Shown here piece after piece: positions 13,282 to 15,443 of a stretch of 15,443 nucleotides of DNA. Positions within the stretch are counted from its first letter, which is position 1. Each line of letters starts with the position of its first letter. This DNA comes from Gallionellaceae bacterium (GTDB lineage Bacteria; Pseudomonadota; Gammaproteobacteria; Burkholderiales; Gallionellaceae): contig DMCN01000054.1 in NCBI GenBank assembly GCA_003445795.1, positions 17,724-33,166 of the forward strand. Reading direction: 5' to 3'. The position numbers and the translations under genes are program-made. The notes beneath the pieces are model-generated. The model was not told the origin of the DNA. It saw only the letters and a program-made list of their open reading frames with translations, and did not search any database.

Positions 13282-13326
13282 CTCTTAATCCGTTTGTCGC
13301 AGGTTCGATCCCCGCACGACCCACCA
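13282..13326 (+). repeat. Island attachment site, orphan tRNA-Lys 3' fragment (distal copy)
   Basis: Exact 45-bp copy of tRNA-Lys from the anticodon loop to CCA. No 5' tRNA half precedes it, so it cannot give a tRNA. This is presumably the original 3' end of the chromosomal gene, because it is followed directly by a terminator in GC-rich host DNA. Confidence 0.93.
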
Positions 13327-13330
13327 ACAA

Positions 13331-13358
13331 AAAGGCCCCGCATTCTTGCGGGGCCTTT
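13331..13358. terminator. Original tRNA-Lys terminator, now also serving the PAS-EAL gene
   Basis: Perfect 11-bp stem AAAGGCCCCGC (13331-13341) / GCGGGGCCTTT (13348-13358) with loop ATTCTT, 4 nt after the orphan tRNA end. Symmetric A/T flanks make it usable on both strands. It lies 25 bp beyond the stop of the minus-strand gene. Confidence 0.82.
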
Positions 13359-13383
13359 GCGTTTCCTGCGCTGCGATATCCGA

Positions 13384-14898
13384 TTATTCGGCCAGCGGGC
13401 GCGGGCGCGAGATACCGAAGCCCTGCGCATAGTCGATGCCGATCTCCTTCAGCTTGGCGATGGTCTCCTCGTCTTCCACCAGTTCGGCGATGGTCTTGAC
13501 GCCGAGCTTCTGCGCCACGCTGTGGATGGCACTGATCTTGGCCAGGCTCACCGGGTCGCGCAGGATGCTGAAGACGATGCTGCCGTCGATCTTGAAAAAA
13601 TCCACGCGGAAATCGCGGATGAGGTCGAAAGCGACGCGGTCGTGGCCGAAGCAGCTGATCGCGATGCGGCAACCGTGTTCACGGAGCCGCCGCGCGAATC
13701 CGCCGACGAATGTACTCCTGGCGGCGAGTTCGGCATCGGCTATCTCGAAGCAGAAGCGGCTGCTGGGCACGCCGTATTCGAGCAGGGTCAGTTGCAGGAA
13801 TTCGGGGAAGCCCGGATCGGCGAGAGTCGCTCCCGACACATTGATGAAGAACATCGATTCCTTGCCGTCTTTCCTGGCGGGCTGATGCGCGGCCCATTTC
13901 GCCACATGCTGCACCACCCAGCGATCGAGATGCGGCATGAGGCCGTACTTCTCGGCCAGCGGAAAGAACGCGCCCGGTGGCATCATGCCTTCCTCTTCTT
14001 CGAGCAGGCGCACCAGGATCTCGTAATGTTCCGCTTCGCCCTCATCGTCCCTGAGCGGCGAGATAAGTTGGCAGAACAGCTGGAATGCACCGTTCTCTAT
14101 CGCGGCCTTGATATGGCCCGCATCCTTCTGCCCGGTGAGTTGTTCCGAGAAGGCATCGACGAAGCTGTCCTGCGGTGAGGCGCTGTCGTGCACGGGGATG
14201 TGGCTATCGGCCCCGCGCGGCAGGGCGGGGGCCTGAGGTTCGGTGGCCGCCTGCTGCACATCGCCGGGCGCGGTGATGTCGTTGATCAGCAGAAAGAAGC
14301 CGGTCACCTTGCCGTCTTCGGCGAACTGCGGCAGGTGTTCGACATGCAGTTTGTAGAGCGCGCCATCGGGCATGCGCTGCGTCCGTTCGTACTGCATCGG
14401 GTGCCCGTCCTGCGACTGGCGGATCTCGGTGGCCGCTTCCTGGTACATCTTGGGGCCCAGCACTTTGCGGATGTGCTGGCCGTGAATGTGTTCCGGGCGC
14501 AGGTGCAGCCATTCCATGAACGCGCGGTTGTGGTACTGGCAGTTGCCTTCGGTATCGATGAGGGCGACCATGGTCGGGATCGCTTCGTCGATCAGCTGCA
14601 GTTTGGGTTTGTTTATCGCAACCGCCGCTTCGGCGGTCTTGCGCAGATAGGTCTCGTGCTCCAGCTTGTCCTTGATGGCGGAAAGCTTGGCCGAGCGCAG
14701 CGCGGCGATCCATTCGATGCGTGACACCCGGGTCGCTTCCGCCAGTATCGCGGCGACCAGGATGCCGCCCAGAAAGGCGATCCATTGCAGATCGAGCCAG
14801 GTGAAATAGATCGCGAACACGAGAATGCCGGCCGCCGCGATGACTGCCAGCGCGGTGATGACGGGTCTAACGGTTCTGAATGCGTCGCGTAATCTCAC
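13384..14898 (-). CDS. Membrane PAS-EAL protein with degenerate EAL domain
   Basis: 504 residues from the GTG at 14898, chosen for the strong GGAGAGGAG ribosome site 7 nt before it; a GTG at 14949 would add 17 residues. Two membrane helices lie at about 11-31 and 35-55, then a coiled stretch, a PAS domain at about 105-215 (IPTMVALIDTEGNCQYHN, later FFLLINDIT), a linker and an EAL-fold domain at about 275-504. EAL residues kept: E293 (EILVR in place of EALxR), N353 (NVSGATL), E385, K436 in FKIDG, and E472/E475 in AELVEDE. The Asp-Asp pair that binds the second metal (DDFG) is replaced by S415-C416 (ISCFG), and no GGDEF is present. It is therefore probably not a c-di-GMP phosphodiesterase but a c-di-GMP receptor or protein-interaction module. 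Same strand as the acyl-CoA synthetase 58 nt upstream, so possibly co-transcribed. Confidence 0.85.
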   Translation of the reverse strand: MRLRDAFRTVRPVITALAVIAAAGILVFAIYFTWLDLQWIAFLGGILVAAILAEATRVSRIEWIAALRSAKLSAIKDKLEHETYLRKTAEAAVAINKPKLQLIDEAIPTMVALIDTEGNCQYHNRAFMEWLHLRPEHIHGQHIRKVLGPKMYQEAATEIRQSQDGHPMQYERTQRMPDGALYKLHVEHLPQFAEDGKVTGFFLLINDITAPGDVQQAATEPQAPALPRGADSHIPVHDSASPQDSFVDAFSEQLTGQKDAGHIKAAIENGAFQLFCQLISPLRDDEGEAEHYEILVRLLEEEEGMMPPGAFFPLAEKYGLMPHLDRWVVQHVAKWAAHQPARKDGKESMFFINVSGATLADPGFPEFLQLTLLEYGVPSSRFCFEIADAELAARSTFVGGFARRLREHGCRIAISCFGHDRVAFDLIRDFRVDFFKIDGSIVFSILRDPVSLAKISAIHSVAQKLGVKTIAELVEDEETIAKLKEIGIDYAQGFGISRPRPLAE

Positions 14899-14956
14899 TC
14901 TGCGCTCCTCTCCTGACGGAGTGTAGTCCGACTTCGGCCGTGCCGCCACGCGGATA

Positions 14957-15443
14957 TCAGTAGCCGTCGTAGAGGGCGTCGAAGTCCTTGCGGTGGCGCT
15001 CCAGCACCTTGGCGCGCTTGACCTTCAGTGTCGGGGTGAGCAGGCCGTTGTCGGTGCTCCACGCTTCGCTCAGCAGGGCGACGCGGCGGATGCGCGCATA
15101 GCCGGGGAAGGCCTGTATCTGCTGGGTCACGCGCTGCAGCGCATAGGCCTTGGCTTGCGAATTGTGCAGGCTCTCCGGCCACTCGGCAGACAGTCCGCGC
15201 TCGTGCATGGCGGCGACCCAGCGCTCGCGGTTCACCACCGTAAGCAGGCTCAGATAGGCACGGCCTTCACCCACCACCATCACCTGTTCAAACAGCGGGT
15301 CGGCGAGGATGGCCGCTTCCATGTCGTTGGGCGGTACCTTCTCGCCGTTGGACAGCACGATGATCTCCTTGATGCGGCCGGTGATGGCGATGCGGCCCTG
15401 CGCATCGATGCTGGCCACATCGCCGGTGTTGAGCCAGCCGTCG
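14957..15443 (-). CDS. AMP-forming long-chain acyl-CoA synthetase, C-terminal part
   Basis: The last ~162 residues of a minus-strand gene whose 5' end lies beyond the window; stop TGA at 14957-14959. From the edge inwards it reads DGWLNTGDVASIDAQGRIAITGRIKEIIVLSNGEKV, the TGD motif followed by the hinge and A8 motif of adenylate-forming enzymes, and near the end LTPTLKVKRAKV, the A10 motif whose lysine takes part in acyl-adenylate formation. The insert-bearing C-terminal domain (HERGLSAEWPESL to IQAFPGYARIRRVALL) is that of the FadD15/long-chain type of bacterial ligases. The enzyme activates fatty acids with ATP and CoA. It lies 58 nt upstream of the PAS-EAL gene on the same strand. Exact substrate class cannot be read from this part. 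Confidence 0.88.
   Translation of the reverse strand, partial: DGWLNTGDVASIDAQGRIAITGRIKEIIVLSNGEKVPPNDMEAAILADPLFEQVMVVGEGRAYLSLLTVVNRERWVAAMHERGLSAEWPESLHNSQAKAYALQRVTQQIQAFPGYARIRRVALLSEAWSTDNGLLTPTLKVKRAKVLERHRKDFDALYDGY

Larger units (their letters stand above)
3898..13326. mobile_element. tRNA-Lys-integrated genomic island with a seven-gene cargo operon, no integrase visible
   Basis: About 9.4 kb between the intact tRNA-Lys and an orphan copy of its 3' 45 bp. The interior is visibly more AT-rich than the GC-rich flanks and has different codon use. Short ATGGCTCC-type repeats lie close to both ends (3956-4055 and 13095-13140), as expected of integrase arm-type sites. The cargo is one unidirectional operon of seven genes. 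I find no tyrosine or serine recombinase, no excisionase/AlpA-like gene and no transposase on either strand. The element is therefore either a non-autonomous island mobilised in trans or one that has lost its integrase and is now fixed. Confidence 0.87.

Noticed and set aside
13222..14178. Plus-strand open frame spanning the orphan tRNA end and the EAL gene antisense
   Set aside because: It crosses the attachment site and a terminator, and is a shadow of the PAS-EAL gene.

Overview
The window looks like chromosomal DNA of a GC-rich proteobacterium carrying a more AT-rich accessory island inside a tRNA gene. The core genes (amiC, tsaE, queG, tRNA-Lys, a membrane PAS-EAL protein, an acyl-CoA synthetase) and their order suggest a betaproteobacterium, possibly of the Nitrosomonadales. 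That placement is inference from gene content and base composition, not a search.

Region 1 (1-950): the C-terminal end of a polymorphic toxin with an LHH/HNH-type nuclease tip, then its SUKH-like immunity gene 2 nt downstream, closed by a hairpin terminator. Region 2 (966-3897): core genes. amiC and tsaE overlap on the minus strand. queG runs divergently, its start codon directly abutting the TTG start of tsaE. tRNA-Lys(CTT) follows with its own good sigma70-type promoter.

Region 3 (3898-13326): a 9.4-kb island integrated in the tRNA-Lys gene. The proof is a 45-bp perfect direct repeat of the tRNA 3' part (3853-3897 and 13282-13326). Both ends carry ATGGCTCC-type direct repeats, on the left as an array with a strikingly regular 11-bp period. 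No integrase, excisionase or transposase gene is visible. The cargo is one seven-gene plus-strand operon: NADAR-family ADP-ribosyl/N-glycosidase-like protein; a fusion of a GlmS-like double SIS domain to a HAD phosphatase; a PRTase-CE-like phosphoribosyltransferase; an AAA/ORC-CDC6-like ATPase; an unrecognised Rossmann-like protein; a HEPN-like protein; and a DUF3800 (RNase H-like) protein. Junctions are ATGA overlaps, a 1-nt overlap or short gaps, so the genes are very probably co-expressed.

This operon is the likely undescribed or poorly described system. My reading is an anti-phage or conflict system. An ATPase would act as sensor or switch. PRTase, SIS-HAD and NADAR would supply ribose-phosphate, sugar-phosphate and glycosidic-bond chemistry on a nucleotide or nucleic acid. 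HEPN-like and DUF3800 proteins are candidate nuclease effectors. The domain assignments come from motifs seen in the sequence; the joint role is inference.

Region 4 (13327-15443): beyond the island lies what was probably the original tRNA-Lys terminator. Then come, on the minus strand, a membrane PAS-EAL protein whose catalytic Asp-Asp pair is missing, and the C-terminal part of an AMP-forming long-chain acyl-CoA synthetase cut by the window edge.
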